From: Ascaphus truei | Lineage: Eukaryota; Chordata; Amphibia; Anura; Ascaphidae | Direction of reading: 5' to 3' | Assembly (NCBI GenBank): GCA_036426205.1 | Contig: CM071571.1 | Span: 117,042,002 to 117,106,001, forward strand | Length of the DNA: 64,000 nt | Shown here: positions 36,951 through 48,424 of the stretch, piece after piece | How positions within the stretch are numbered: position 1 is the stretch's first letter | How the letters are laid out: each line of letters opens with the position of its first letter | The notes under the pieces: generated by a model | The model's input: the letters and a program-made list of their open reading frames with translations, nothing else | The model's database searches: none | Told to the model about the DNA's origin: nothing | Program-made: the position numbers and the translations under genes

Positions 36951-37334
36951 CAGTATCAAAAGCCTTTGCAAAATCTAGGAATAGTGCACCAGTGAGTTGT
37001 CCCCGTTCCATTCCACACTGGATTTCATTACAAACTTTTAGCAGGGTAGTTACGGTGGAATGTTTGGGACGAAAGCCAGATTGGAATTGGCTAGGGAAAT
37101 TTGTCTTGGTATAGTAATCGCTTACTTGGGAGTGGGCACATTTTTCCATGACTTTGGATAGAATTGGGAGAAGGGAGATTGGCCTGTAGTTTGAGACAGT
37201 GTTTTTGTCCCCACTTTTTAAGATTTGGGATAACTCTGGCAGTTTTCCAGGTCTTAGGGATATGGCCTGCAGACAGGATAGAGTTGACTATGGAAGCAAT
37301 TTGTTTGGCAATGGCAGGGGTACCAAGTCTAAGG

Positions 37335-37690
37335 CCTCCGGCATGGTAAGTGCTGACCCGTGCTGAGGCGTGCTGCTGCTCGGCACTGAGCCCCTGCAGC
37401 CGCAATGAGAGCGGCTTTAGCAGGGGCTCGCGCACGCTTCCGAACGCTTGCGGAAGCGTGTGTCTCACCGAGTCTTCAGATTTGGCGCTCGCCGGAGCGC
37501 AGGGCTGGTCACGTGAGCGGTTCGCCCAATGAGGGCGAACCAGCTCTGTGACGTCACTGGCCCGCCCCCAGACCCGCCCCTGACACACCCACCGGCGGCG
37601 CGCTGTGTAAGGCCAGGGAAAGCACCGCTTTCCCTGAGCCTCAGCGCGCCTCCGCACTGATTAAAACAGTATGTCCCAGGCCTTAGGAAC
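37335..37690. mobile_element. GC-rich MITE nested in the LINE
   Basis: CpG-rich block bounded by CTAAGGCCTCC on the left and CCCAGGCCTTAG on the right, inverted about a shared (C)TAAGGCCT. It splits the LINE frame, which resumes on both sides. It contains a GTGACGTCAC site at 37549 and short inverted repeats (GCTTCCGAACGC / GCGGAAGC). Related in style to elements at 48.5 and 55.2 kb. Confidence 0.6.
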
Positions 37691-38395
37691 TTAGATTGTA
37701 GTAAGGCAGGTCCACATTGGCTCCTTAGTTTTAATTTGAGGAGCGCTTGTTTAATCTCCTCTATGGATACTGGGCCAAATTGAAAATTGTGGGCAGTGTT
37801 GGGAGGGGGTGGGGCTATATGGGTACTCCCAGGATGTGATTCAGGTTTGTGGTTTGGGTTGCGTTTCACTAATAAGTTAGTAGCACACCCCACAAAGTAA
37901 TCATTGAATGCATTTGCAATGTCAATGGGGTTTGTCAGAGTAATATCCCCCTTAGTGATATTACTTGGTTGTTGATGGTTAGAAGGCTGGAATATATTGC
38001 TGATAACCTTCCAGAAGTTAGCTGGGTTTGATGTATTCTGGAGGAGATAGTTAGAGTAATATTGTGCTTTTGCAGGCCTTGTTTGCCTTGTGCACATATT
38101 CCGCAGGCATCTGTAGTGATTGAGATCCTTGGTAGTGCCAGTTACTTTGTAGCTTTTCCACAAGGCATCCCTGAACTGGTAGAGTGCTATAAGGTCAGTT
38201 GTAACCCATGGAAGGTGGGTCTGCATTACCAAATTGTTTCTGACTGTCTCTCCCTTGATAAAGTTCTCTTGGAAGGATGAAACGTTGTGGTTTTTTGTGC
38301 TGATTACATTTCCTTTTGAAAAAATCCGAAGTTGCCCTGGATCGTTCATCTTTCTCCCTTGAGAGAGACATGTAATGGAAGTGTGAGTTCAGGGC

Positions 38396-39035
38396 TCTGG
38401 CCACCTTCCATCCTCTCCACTAGGGGTGTGGGACAGATACCTCTGCATTCACAAAGGAGTTAGGGAAGAGCAAGGACCAACCTTGGTGCCCATGGCTGGG
38501 GGTGCGAGTCCAGGGACCATCCTGAGGTTGGAGGCCGATTGCAGTGTTACTATGTTATATAGTTGGTGAAGAATAAAGGCCGTTCCTGTTAAACTATACT
38601 TCCGCCTGGGTGTGCAGTATGTCTGGGGGAGGAGAGAGTTCTTCCGCAGGGGCTGCTTCCAGAACTCCTGGAGCCTGCGGTAGATGGAGGCGCTGAACCA
38701 AGAGTGAGAAAGAACCGGTTATCATGCCTAAAGCCTGTCCTGTCTTCCCCAACAACAACGATGAAACCTCAGAGCTTCTGTAAACCAGCAAGTAAACAGT
38801 ATTACACACCTGGTAGCAAGGGAATCTCCCAGACGGTGGGGGAAACACTGCTACATATATAACAAGGTGCCCGCCTTTTGGCTGTACTTAAGGCCAGGAC
38901 CACCCAAAAGTTAGAGTTGTTCCTTCCCTATGAGGAAGGCAGGTCACACAACTGGGAGCCTGAGATTGGAGCCTTCCCATGTTCTCTTCCCTACGGGGAG
39001 GAGTGAGTGTGGACCAATACCTCTGCCTCCGCTAG
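38396..39035 (+). mobile_element. LTR-like sequence with AATAAA and possible primer site
   Basis: Contains 'TATATAGTTGGTGAAGAATAAAGG' type sequence (poly-A signal at about 38572), 'CTTCCGCCTGGGTGTGCAGT', then TGGAGGCGCTG at 38685-38695. A roughly similar segment ('TCTTCCCTACGGGGAGGAG...GGAAGAGC...GTCCAGAGACCATC') occurs at the start and end (38411-38521 and 38981-39100), suggesting repeated LTR pieces. No gag or pol recognised. Confidence 0.4.
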
Positions 39036-39660
39036 GGAGGTGGGGAAGAGCTAGGATGGGTGCAGGTGCCTTGGCCTGTAGTGGCAGTCCAGAGACCATC
39101 TTCACTGATGGAAAATACTAATTGTGCAGTATATCTCAAATTGTATTAAAAAATAGAACAATAAAAACATATGGATGTGCACTCACATTTGGTACATAAT
39201 AGCAATTCGTGGTACGAAATCCCGACTTTTCTCTATGCGTATTAACCGGTACACACGCTATGAAGCTCACTTCCGCGTCTCGGCTCTCGTCTATGTCACC
39301 TCCGGCTGAGTGAAGTTGAGGGCGGAAGGGCTGTGTAGAGGGATCTCCGGCTGCCATGACTTTGCGTCACGAATGAGCACTGAATGAACACTGATTCAAC
39401 GCATTTCATCGGTACGACTTCTTCAGGAATCCTTTGAAGAACATTTGGATCCAACAGACTAGAGAACAGTCTTTCAAAGGGTTTTCTGAGCAGCTTTTCA
39501 ATTAGCACTATACACTGGGTGGTGTAAAGGATTTTATTGTAGACTTAAAAGTCACCATTTATATTCACTAATTGATCACAGTTCACTCTAATATTTTCAA
39601 GTCACTTTATTACAGTTTTATTTAAGTTTTTTTCACTATTTGGACACTATGCACTTAGTA
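39036..39660 (-). mobile_element. PLE-like end fragment, minus strand
   Basis: The reverse complement starts with a 'GGCGCTTACTAAGTGCATAG' terminus and carries the hairpin motif at 39397-39427 and a GC-richer part near 39260-39360, similar in order to other PLE ends here. No coding region. The boundaries are approximate. Confidence 0.4.
39397..39427 (-). ncRNA. Hammerhead-like hairpin motif
   Basis: Minus strand: CTGAAGAA, GTCG-TAC-CGAT hairpin (4 pairs including one G-U), then GAAATGCGTTGAA. The stem pairs although its sequence differs from the other sites. Confidence 0.35.
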
Positions 39661-40080
39661 AGCGCCGACACAATTATTTCTTTCTCTGACATCTTCATTG
39701 ATAGCTGACCTGAGAGACTGTATTCGGCAGAAGACTGCTGAGTACCTGTTGTGTTACTACAGACCGTAGTAATAAACCGTTCCTGTTTGCAATATACCTC
39801 CGATAGAGGGTTGTGCACGCACTCAAACACACAGGTGATAGTGGGGTACTTAGCTGCCGGTGCACTGGTTCTGGGGAGCTCCTGACGTCCCAAAATAGTC
39901 CAGTAGAAAAGAAGAAGCAGGCACACAATCTTAATCAGCAACGAATAGCAGGAAAAAAAACCTCTAGAGAGGAAAGTGGAGCACCGCGCAGGGACAAAAT
40001 GCAGGAACCGGCACACCAATACTAAAAACTGGCTGTACAATGCATTTTTGATAGCTTGTTATAGGAGTGACCTTGGATAC
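39661..40080. other. Unassigned repeat-like DNA
   Basis: Possibly LTR-like (AATAAACCGTTCCTGTTTGC at 39771, similar to 'AATAAAGGCCGTTCCTGTT' at 38572). No further support. Confidence 0.3.
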
Positions 40081-41530
40081 ATGTCCGGTTTATACTTCAA
40101 TTTTTTCTTCCTTTTTTTTTTTTTGGACAAATGCACTCACTACCATTCACTTTGGTTGAATATATGCAGCCATATGTACAGACATGTTGTAGTTATATAT
40201 ACACATAAGTTTATTCACTTATTGGCCTGCATCTTTTCACCGATATTTAAAACTAATCCTTAAGTATATAGTTTAACCTCTTCCTCGCTGTTGCAGATAT
40301 ATGCCTAACGTTGAACCTTCCCCTAAATGGGGTTTGAGAATTTATGAAGGTAAAATAGTACATATGTTTCATTACCATAGGTAGCTACAGGTGGGTTCTC
40401 TCTATATACCACACCTGGATGATAGTTTCCATATACGAATAGATTTCTCTCCATAAGTCTTGGTTATTATAACATGGACACAAATACCATATATTTTTTG
40501 TATTTTTATTTCATTATATTTCATTTTTATTTTATTTCATTTTTTCATTGTTTTTATTATTTCATTTATTATTTTCTTTTTCATAATCAGCATTTTGTTT
40601 GCTTTTATAACAATCATTGATTAGACTATATGTCTTGATATATATATACGTTTACAAATTTTCTTTTATTATTCACATTTTTAAGTAGGATATATGTCTG
40701 ATTTACTCTCCTCAAGCCAGATACTAACATCTAATTGTTTGCCTTTGATTACCATCTGGTATCAATCATCAGCACCTGTGTTTTCAGTTGATTTGAGGTA
40801 TTTAACATGTACACATGTTCTATGTTTCTTTATTCTAGTGGATATAGTATATGATAGTTTTTATTTTTATTTTTTTATTTTTCATTATGTGCATAATGGT
40901 TTTAAATGTAAAAATATTTTTATACTTGGTATTGTTAATAGTAGCACATACTATCTCTTAGCCATACAAAGGATTATAGTATGGTCAGAATATATAGTCA
41001 TGTTTACACAGGTTTTGCTGATCACTTTCAATTTAGCCAATTGGACTCGTGGGTGTATATATATGCATAATAAGGGACCCAGAGCCCTCCCCCTGAAGAA
41101 GTCAGTTAATCTGATGAAACGCGTAGGGACAGTTGTGCAGTTGATCCTCCAATGCTGCTGGCAGACCTGTTGGTAAATCCTAGCCCGTTTGTCCTTTGAA
41201 TTTGATCGGGTCACATCTATCGTCCCCAGAGGGAACCAAATTTCATCTGTTGGTGTGTGACCGGGGAGAGGAGTTGCGGTGAGCCCGATTTCGTGAGTTC
41301 CTGTTTGACGGTGAACCACGAGGACAAGTTTGGACACGGTGAAGCCACGGAGCAGTGTAGCAGTGAAGCAGCGGTTGCTGATCCTTTGGAGCATGAGTAT
41401 TATCTCATAACATGCTTTTTATCTATCTATGTTTGTGAGTTCATTTTATGAGCCTTTTTGGGAAATTAAATATTTTATTGCACAGTAATGCACTAGGAAT
41501 CGGCGCTTTTTTCTCTTTTCTTTTTTAATA
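40081..41530 (+). mobile_element. PLE-like non-coding end with hairpin motif
   Basis: AT-rich leader, TATA-like 'GTATATATATGCATAATAAGG' type sequence at about 41055, hairpin motif at 41093-41130, then a GC-richer segment and an end 'GGAATCGGCGCTTTTTTCTC' at 41496-41515. The order (TATA, motif, about 400 bp, T-rich end) is the same as at 8995-9447. A 160-residue open frame at 40694-41176 has no family resemblance and is discounted. Confidence 0.45.
41093..41130 (+). ncRNA. Hammerhead-like hairpin motif
   Basis: CTGAAGAA, then GTCAG-TTAAT-CTGAT (5 pairs, one G-U), then GAAACGCGTAGGGAC. It has the longest stem of the set. The CTGANGA and GAAAC cores are both exact. Confidence 0.4.
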
Positions 41531-41579
41531 TTTACATCAATGAACAGGGTTACATTATATAAAGACATTGCATGCACAG

Positions 41580-42475
41580 TTAAAGAAAATATATATTATA
41601 GGCGTATGTAACAGTTACAGACCGATTAAAATGTGAGACAGCTTTAGTTTTGAAGAACTTAAACTGTGGTGGATGTGAGAGTCTCCGGTAGGTTGTTCCA
41701 TTTTGGGGTGCACGTAAGAAGGAGGAGCGCCGGATACTTTGTTGAGCCTTGGGACCATGAACAGTCTTTTGGAGTCTGATCTCAGATGATACGTGCTGCA
41801 TGTGGAAGGGGTGAGGAGCTTGTTCAGATAGGGGTAGATTGCCCAGAAAGGTATTTGAAGGCAAGACAGGAAAGAGAACTTTGCGCCTAGACTCGAGTGA
41901 TGACAATCTATTCTTTGAGCATTTCGCAGTGATGTGTGTTGTAGTTGCATTGGAGAACAAAATGCATATTGGAATTTGAGGGTGGTCAATTGTTGCAAGT
42001 GGGTTTGGGGTGCTGAGCCATATACTATGTCTCCTAGTCCTATAATTGGCATTAGCATCTGCTGTGCAATACGCTTTCTGACCAGCACTTAGGGAGGATT
42101 TGTTCCTGTAAAAGTACACCTAGTTTGGCATAGTTTTTTGGATGTCAGGGTATCAATGTGCATTCCGAATGTTAAGGTGGGAGTCAAACCATATGCCCAG
42201 GATTTAAAACTTGTAACAGAGGTTAGGGTGGTGTTAGCGCTGGTTCTGATCTGGAGCTCAGTCACTAGAAGCTTTAAAATGTGTCTTTGTCCCAAATACT
42301 ATTGTTACAGTCTTGTCAGTGTTTAAAAATAGTTTGTTTTGGGAAATCCAGTTTTCGAGTCTCAAAAGTCAGACTGAGAATGTGTTCGGTCGGAGAGGCT
42401 ATGGCTGTGTGCAGTTGGATTGTGTCATCTGCATACATTGTAGGGATGTGTTAGTTGCTTTCCCTTTTTGCTGCA
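41580..42475 (-). pseudogene. LINE RT C-terminal part, frameshifted copy
   Basis: Counterpart of 34140-35045. Pieces 'LLVTELQIRTSANTTLTSVT', 'FGMHIDTLTSKKLCQTR' and 'AQQMLMPIIGLGDIVYGSAP' lie in different frames, broken by single-base deletions. The first copy reads through the same region as one 239-residue frame. Confidence 0.8.
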
Positions 42476-43500
42476 GCGCATCTCCAGGGGAGTGTTGGAT
42501 GTTGAGGGGTTCCGCGTCGGCCCGATATCACAGGGCCCCGCATGTGGTTGCGCAATTGCAAGGGCACTGTCAGAGCAGAGAGAGGTCGCGCATGCGCAGT
42601 GCAAGCGCGCGAAACCTGGCCAATAAGATAAGGCTCAGCCAGTAACTACAACTCCCAAGCCTTAGCAAGTCACCTGACGCCATGGAAATGGGACGGGGGA
42701 GTGCCGGATTCACGAGGCAGGAAAAGGAAGCTTGGGGAGAGACCACGCTAGCTAGAGGGCACCGCAGGAGCAAGAGAGGTAGTGTGGGTGCAGGGGGTCC
42801 GTGACCCACCTGCATAGGTTGATCTTCCCTGTAGGCCCTAGGAGATTCCCTGATCACAGTAGATTGTGTGCTGCAAGGACGCCCTGTAGTAGGAGCGACA
42901 TCAGCCCTTACTGTACAGATAGGGACAAATGTGGCGGAGCCGGGCTGTTGCTAGTCGTCTGGGGACCAGACTGCGGGGCATCGTGACATCGGAAAGACGG
43001 CGCTGATCAGCGGATCCTTTTCGAAGTTGTTAAGGTCACCGCAGCGACCGAAGGTATTTCAACTAAGAGTGCACCAACACGTCAAAACGCGATCCCGCCT
43101 TAGGGAACACTCTTTGGGGACACTAATGTAGTGGCCAAAGGACTGACCTAAATACATATTATATATATAGGACAAGGTGTGACGGGACAGAGACATTACT
43201 CCTTAAGAGAGTGGCCATATCCACTACCTTAAGAATAGTTTAAGATAAATGTGTGATATTGTGTTCTCGCTATGATTAAGTGTATAGGGTTATTCTTCGC
43301 TTACAAGTAAACAGTTCCAATCATATGTGTGTTGCTATTGTTCTTACCCAGGAGAATCTTATGCAATGGGGTCCTGGGTAGGAGGGGGGCTGCAATAAGA
43401 TACTTAGTACCCCGGCTCCCAGGTAGTGGAGGCTCAGATCTCCTGAGCCCCACGTGTATGCAGTACCCGTAGTCACTCTAGAGCGTAGGAAAGGCTACAC
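42475..43500 (+). mobile_element. LTR-like element, second copy
   Basis: Counterpart of 35045-36090, with GCGCATGCGC at 42588 and ACTACAACTCCCA at 42645. The TGGAGGCGCTG site is damaged here ('GGAGGGGGGCTGC'). Confidence 0.6.
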
Positions 43501-43719
43501 GTGTATTGAAGCTTCCTTACAAGCTGAGGGAAGATCATTGAGGAACCTGAGAAGAGTAGGGCTCCAGAACAAGCCTTGCGGACACACAGGTGTTTTCCAA
43601 GGGTTTGAGTTAGAGCGTGAGATAGACATATGTGGGATCTACCTATAGGTAGCACTGAAACCAGTTTTAAAAGCATGCTTCCCTATTCCAGAGCTCTGGA
43701 GTTTGTTAAGCAGGATACA

Positions 43720-44340
43720 TGATGTATGTATGTCTTTATTTATACAGCGCCATTAGTGTACATAGCGCTTCACATTAGTAACATAAACGTGGCAATCATA
43801 TAAATAACAATAAACAAATAACAGGTCATGGGAATAAGTGCTTCAAGATAAAAAGTAACATTTCGGAAGAGGAGTCCCGGCTCCGGGGAGCTACAATCTA
43901 ATTGGTGGGAAACGACAAAGACAGATGGAGGGCATTCAGGTAGATGCGTCTGCAGGGGGGCAAGCTTTATATATCATGTATAGTATAGCCACGTGTTTAC
44001 TCATATGCTTCTTTAAGCAAGTGTTCTTAAGGTGGTGGTGTCTTAAAGGTGGAATGAGAGGGTGCTAGTCGGGTATTGAGGGGAAGGGCATTCCAGAGGT
44101 GCGGGGCAGAAAGTGGAAAGGTTTAGGGCGGGAGAGAGCTTTAGATACAAAGGGGGTAGAGAGAAGACAGCCTTGAGCAGAACGCAAGAATCGGGATGGT
44201 GCATAGCGAAAATTAGGGCTGAGATATAAGTAGAGCAGAAGAGTGTAAAGCTATTAAAGTGAGAGGAGAAATTGAGTGCGATATGTGTATTTGATGGAAG
44301 CCAGGAGAGTGATTTAAGCAGGGAGATCAACATTATCAAA
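43720..44340 (-). pseudogene. Second LINE 3' fragment, second copy
   Basis: Counterpart of 36330-36950. Minus-strand translation gives 'LSWLPSNTHIALNFS' and is then frameshifted. The AATAAAGAC-type tail is retained. Confidence 0.7.
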
Positions 44341-44468
44341 AGCCTTTGCAAAATCTAGGAATAGTGCCCCAGTGAGTTGTCCCCGTTCCATTCCACACTG
44401 GATTTCATTACAAACTTTTAGCAGGGTGTTCCGGTGGAATGTTTGGGACGAAAGCCAGATTGGAATTG

Positions 44469-45765
44469 CTAGGGAAATTTGTCTTGGTATAGTAATCGCT
44501 TACTTGGGAGTGGCCACATTTTTCCATGACTTTTGGATAGAATTGGGAGAAGGAGTTGGCCTGTAGTTTGAGACAGTGTTTTTGTTCCGTCCCACTTTTT
44601 AAGATTTGGGATAACTCTGGCAGTTTTCCAGGTCTTAGGGATATGGCCTGCAGACAGGATAGAGTTGACTATGGAAGCAATTTGTTTGGCAATGGCAGAG
44701 GGTACCAAGTCTAAAGGCCTCCGGCATGTTAGCTGACCCGTGCTGAGCGTGCTGCTGCTCGTGCACTGAGCCCCTGCAGCCGCAATGAGAGCGCTTTAGC
44801 AGGGGCTCGCGCACGCTTCCGAACGCTTGCGAAGCGTGTGTCTCACCGAGTCTTCAGATTTGGCGCTCGCCGGAGCGCAGGGCTGGTCACGTGAGCGGTT
44901 CGCCCAATGAGGGCAACCGCTCTGTGACGTCACTGGCCCCCCCCCAGCCCCGCCCCTGACACACCCACCGGCGGCGCGCTGTGTAAGGCCAGGGAAGCAC
45001 CGCTTTCCCTGAGCCTCACGCGCCTCCGCACTGATATAAAACAGTATGTCCCAGGCCTTAGGAACTTAGATTGTATTAGGCAGGTCCACATTGGCTCCTT
45101 AGTTTTAATTTGAGGAGCGCTTGTTTAATCTCCTCTATGGATACTGGGCCAATTGAAAATTGTGGCAGTGTTGGAGGGTGGGGCTATTGTGGTACTCCAG
45201 GATGTGATTCAGGTTTGTGGTTTGGTTGCGTTTCACTAATAAGTTAGTAGCACACCCCAAGTAATATCATTGAATGCATTTGCAATGTCAATGGGGTTTG
45301 TCGAGTAATATCCCCCTTATGTGATATTACTTGGTTGTTGATGGTTGAAGGCTGGAATATATTGCTGATAACCTTCCAGAAGTTAGCTGGGTTTGATGTA
45401 TTCTGGAGGAGATAGTTTAGAGTATATTGTGCTTTTGCAGGCCTTGTTTGCCTTGTGCACATATTCCGCAGGCATCTGTAGTGATTGAGATCCTTGTGTG
45501 CCAGTTACTTTGTAGCTTTTCCACAAGCATCCCTGAACTGGTAAGTGCTATAAGGTCAGTTGTACCCATGAAGGTGGGTCTGCATTACCAAATTGTTTCT
45601 GACTGTCCTCCCTTGATAAAGTTCTCTTGGAAGGATGAAACGTTGTGGTTTTTTGTGCTGATTACATTTCCTTTTGAAAAAATCCGAAGTTGCCCTGGAT
45701 CGTTCTTTCTTCTCCCTTGAGAGAGACATGTAATGGAAGTGTGAGTTCAGGGCTCTGGCCACCTT
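44469..45765 (-). pseudogene. LINE RT N-terminal part with nested MITE, second copy
   Basis: Counterpart of 37091-38395. 'AIAKQIASIVNSILSAGHIP' and 'NTSNPANFWKVISNIFQPS' are still readable. The GC-rich MITE lies at about 44712-45060 between TAAAGGCCTCC and CCAGGCCTTAGG. The 294-residue frame of the first copy is broken into short pieces. Confidence 0.75.
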
Positions 45766-46368
45766 CCATCCTCTCCACTAGGTGTGGGACGAATACCTCT
45801 GCATTCACAAAGGAGTTAGGAAGAGCAAGGACCAACCTTGTTGCCCATGGCTGGGGGTGCGAGTCCAGGGACCATCCTGAGGTTGGAGGCCGATTGCAGT
45901 GTTACTATGTTATATAGTTGGTGAAGAATAAGGCCGTTCCTGTTAAACTATACTTCCGCCTGTGTGTCAGTATTTCTGGGGGAGGAAGAGTTCTTCCGCA
46001 GGGGCTGCTTCCAGAACTCCTGGAGCCTGCGGTAGATGGGGCGCTGAACCAAGAGTGAGAAAGAACCGTTATCATGCCTAAAGCCGTCCTGTCTTCCCCA
46101 CAACAACGATGAAACCTCAGAGCTTCTGTAAACCAGCAATGTAACAGTATTACAACCACCTGGTAGCAAGGGAATCTCCCAGACGGTGGGAAAACACTGC
46201 TACATATATAAAAAGGTGCCCGCCTTTTGGCTGTACTAAGGCCAGGCCCACCCAAAGTTAGAGTTGTTCCTTCCCTATGAGGAAGGCAGGTACAACAACT
46301 GGGAGCCTGAGATTGGAGCCTTCCCATGTTCTCTTCCCTACGGAGGAGTGAGTGTGACCATACCTCTG

Positions 46369-46435
46369 GAATACATTGAGATTTACCTCTCGTTTTCAAG
46401 TATGTCTTGTGCATAGAGTTAAGATTACAAATAAT
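46369..46435 (-). repeat. LINE 3' tail fragment
   Basis: 'AATACATTGAGATTTACCTC' and 'GTTTTCAAGTATGTC', the tail that in the first copy sits on the other side of the nest (34006-34080). Confidence 0.7.
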
Positions 46436-47001
46436 ACATGGCATTAGTCACATAGATATGCTGGTTTTGTAAATGCTTATTGTTTGACAGTCAGGAGAAA
46501 ACCTCCTGCAGACGTGACAGGTGATCAGACTTCATGTCAATCATGGGGTTGCTAAGATCATTAATATCCTTTTCACAAACACTATTGAGACATTTTTAGC
46601 TGTTTTTAAACCTTTTCACTGAAGTTTATACCATTTGAAAAACGAATGTATTAAGTTTTCTTTGGCTGGTTTGTTATTCATTGTGATGGAAGTATGGGAG
46701 CATGAAAGGGGCGAGGGGGCAATGTGCAGGGGCTGGCTGGCAAATTTTAGCCCGGAGGAAAGCCCAACAAACTGGCCCAAGAACCAGGCAGCCATATACC
46801 ATGTACTCAGATGCACGCACCGGATACATGCACCATACACAGATACGCACATCAGATGTACGTATCATACACAAAAGCACACACCATAGACATACAAACG
46901 TGCAAGAAATATGCACGCTATATGAATATGTACACACAACACATGTGCACAGGTCAGAAACCCACATCAGATGCATGCAGCGTGAACAAACACTATATGT
47001 G
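46436..47001. other. Unique DNA with a CA/CAT-rich low-complexity patch
   Basis: 46800-46990 is an irregular ACACAxxCATA-type low-complexity tract. Frames across it on both strands reflect the repeat. Nothing else seen. Confidence 0.5.
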
Positions 47002-48046
47002 TGTAGCCCCCTTTCCCTAAACCTACGGGAATTACGCGTGCTTCTATACCTGTTTGCTCAGGGGTGAGCTCTTTCTCCTGGCAGTGCAGCGCCTCACCTA
47101 TGAGGGATCCCAGCATTGGTGGGATAACCCCTCACAGGAACCAATACACAGTAAAGAATAATACAACACACGATGTATATAACTAAGGTTTACTGTATAC
47201 ACCTAATACATACAATAACGGTAATAACTGTACCCACAGTGTACACCCAATGGCCCAACACAGGGTGGTTCCCCCAAAGTACTCAGGGGGAGTACCCCTG
47301 TTCAATACCACTGACATCCTGTCCCAGCAATTCCCACCCAAGTGTGAGGTAGCGCTACCCCCTGTGGATGTAAGTGCACGTTGGGTACCTGCCTGGGTAC
47401 TCCAGTACCCAGGTGCTGCTTGGCGTAGTGAGTTGGAGCGGGTCCCACGCAGCGGCCCTCCAACACAAATCCCCTCTCTCCTAACGGTCGTGATCCGCCT
47501 CGTGGGTTGAGCTTCAGACGGTGGGTCTCACACAATGTCTCTGGATCCTGTGACCTGGTCCCAGGCCGCAGTGCCACCCGGTCATTGGTGCATAAATAAC
47601 AATAAGGGGAAGGGTCCCTATCTGGGACCTTCCCTGCAACACTCCTCTACTGGAGTCTCTGGGCCTAACTGGGGCCTTGGGGCAAGGTCTAGGCCTAGCC
47701 CAGGAAGCACTGCTCCCTGGACACTACCTTCTCCTTTGGCTCCTCCGTGCAGACTGACATGCGGGCTTTCTGCACACGGAAAATATCCTGTTGCTTGCAT
47801 CCCATTGGCTTGTACAGTCCCATGTGCTGCAGTCCCTCCCTCTAGGGATTCTGGGACTTGTAGTCCTGCGTCTGCAGAGCCATCCTATGATGGCCACTGC
47901 ACCCCTCACACTGCGCTTGTGAGCCTCGCTGCATTGCACATGGCGATTACCAAAATGGCCACCCCCACACTCCCAATTGCACGGAGCTCCGGCCAACTTC
48001 TTGCAGCTCCCCCGCACCGGAAGCAGAATAGGGGGACTCGGCTACA
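47002..48046. mobile_element. Possible solo LTR, about 1,045 bp
   Basis: Bounded by TGTAGCCCCCTTTCC and GGGGGACTCGGCTACA (TGTAGCC...GGCTACA, the TG...CA form of LTRs). GC-rich, with an ACTACAAGTCCCA element on the minus strand (47852-47864). A partial second copy of its last 110 bases lies at 48240-48350. No matching target duplication was found, so it may be only one end of a larger element. Confidence 0.4.
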
Positions 48047-48239
48047 TCCGACCCCCTGGTGGGGACCTCAACGTCCCCACTTGAGAACACATATACAACT
48101 CTTTATATTATGGAAAATGCATATATATACAACTTAACTTCGTACAATACCTCTAAACCAAATGAAACAGTTCAGTGAGCATTGTCATTACAGAGGCAAA
48201 CCTGCTCCGAGACACTGCTGAGACTCATAGTGAGGTGCC

Positions 48240-48350
48240 CCGAATTGCGCATGCGCGATTACCAAAATGGCCGTCCCAACACTCCCAATCACACAGCGCT
48301 CCGGACAACTACTTGACAGCTCCCCCGTACCGGAAGCAGGGTATTTGCGA
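48240..48350. repeat. Partial duplicate of the LTR-like end
   Basis: 'GATTACCAAAATGGCC' ... 'CCAACACTCCCAAT' ... 'GCAGCTCCCCCG-ACCGGAAGC'-type blocks repeat those at 47944-48027 at roughly 85 percent by eye. Carries GCGCATGCGC at 48247-48256. Confidence 0.7.
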
Positions 48351-48424
48351 GCCTTAGCTTATATGGGCTCCATGTAACAATGGTTTTTCAGACAAAAGGT
48401 GACACATTGTTTGCTCATTTGCAT

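Larger units (their letters stand above)
33985..38395 (-). pseudogene. L2/CR1-like LINE, reverse transcriptase in four pieces
   Basis: Minus strand, 5' to 3'. 38395-37690: N-terminal RT region ('NSSNPANFWKVISNIFQPS'-like block). 37335-36950: 'KTARVIPNLKKWGQ', 'FQSGFRPKHSTVTTLLKV' and motif A 'FLDFAKAFDTVDL'. 36330-36090: 'GVPQGSVLEPLLFSVFLNDL', the finger/B block. 35045-34140: 'LHMYADDTILTAHS' (catalytic YADD) and C-terminal 'YRAPQNWNNLPETL...FKTKAVSHF'. The 3' tail is at 34140-33985. The gaps are a MITE, a second LINE fragment and an LTR-like element. The catalytic residues remain, so the LINE was fairly young when it was split. The upstream endonuclease part is not seen. Confidence 0.8.
41531..46365. 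repeat. Second copy of the 34.08-39.03 kb nested block, deletion-rich
   Basis: The full order of 34081-39025 recurs in the same orientation: LINE 3' part, LTR-like element, LINE finger block, second LINE fragment, GC-rich MITE, LINE N-part, LTR-like end. It is about 110 bp shorter. Differences are mostly one- to few-base deletions in this copy (for example GGGTATACATTATATAAAAG versus GGGTTACATTATATAAAG, and GAGCGGCCGG versus GAGCGCCGG) with fewer substitutions. It lacks the LINE 3' tail on its left and has a related tail on its right (46369-46430). All reading frames are broken. Confidence 0.9.

Noticed and set aside
40694..41176. Plus-strand open frame of 160 codons with hydrophobic stretches
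   Set aside because: AT-rich DNA read in a frame rich in Ile/Phe/Tyr/Leu. It lies in the non-coding part of a PLE-like end.
46674..47067. Possible CRISPR-like or satellite array from repeated ACACA units
   Set aside because: Units are irregular, without constant spacer length. Low-complexity DNA in a vertebrate context.
47002..48137. Plus-strand open frame of 200 codons at 47535-48137
   Set aside because: GC-rich LTR-like DNA. No gag, pol or env resemblance, and the frame crosses the likely element end.
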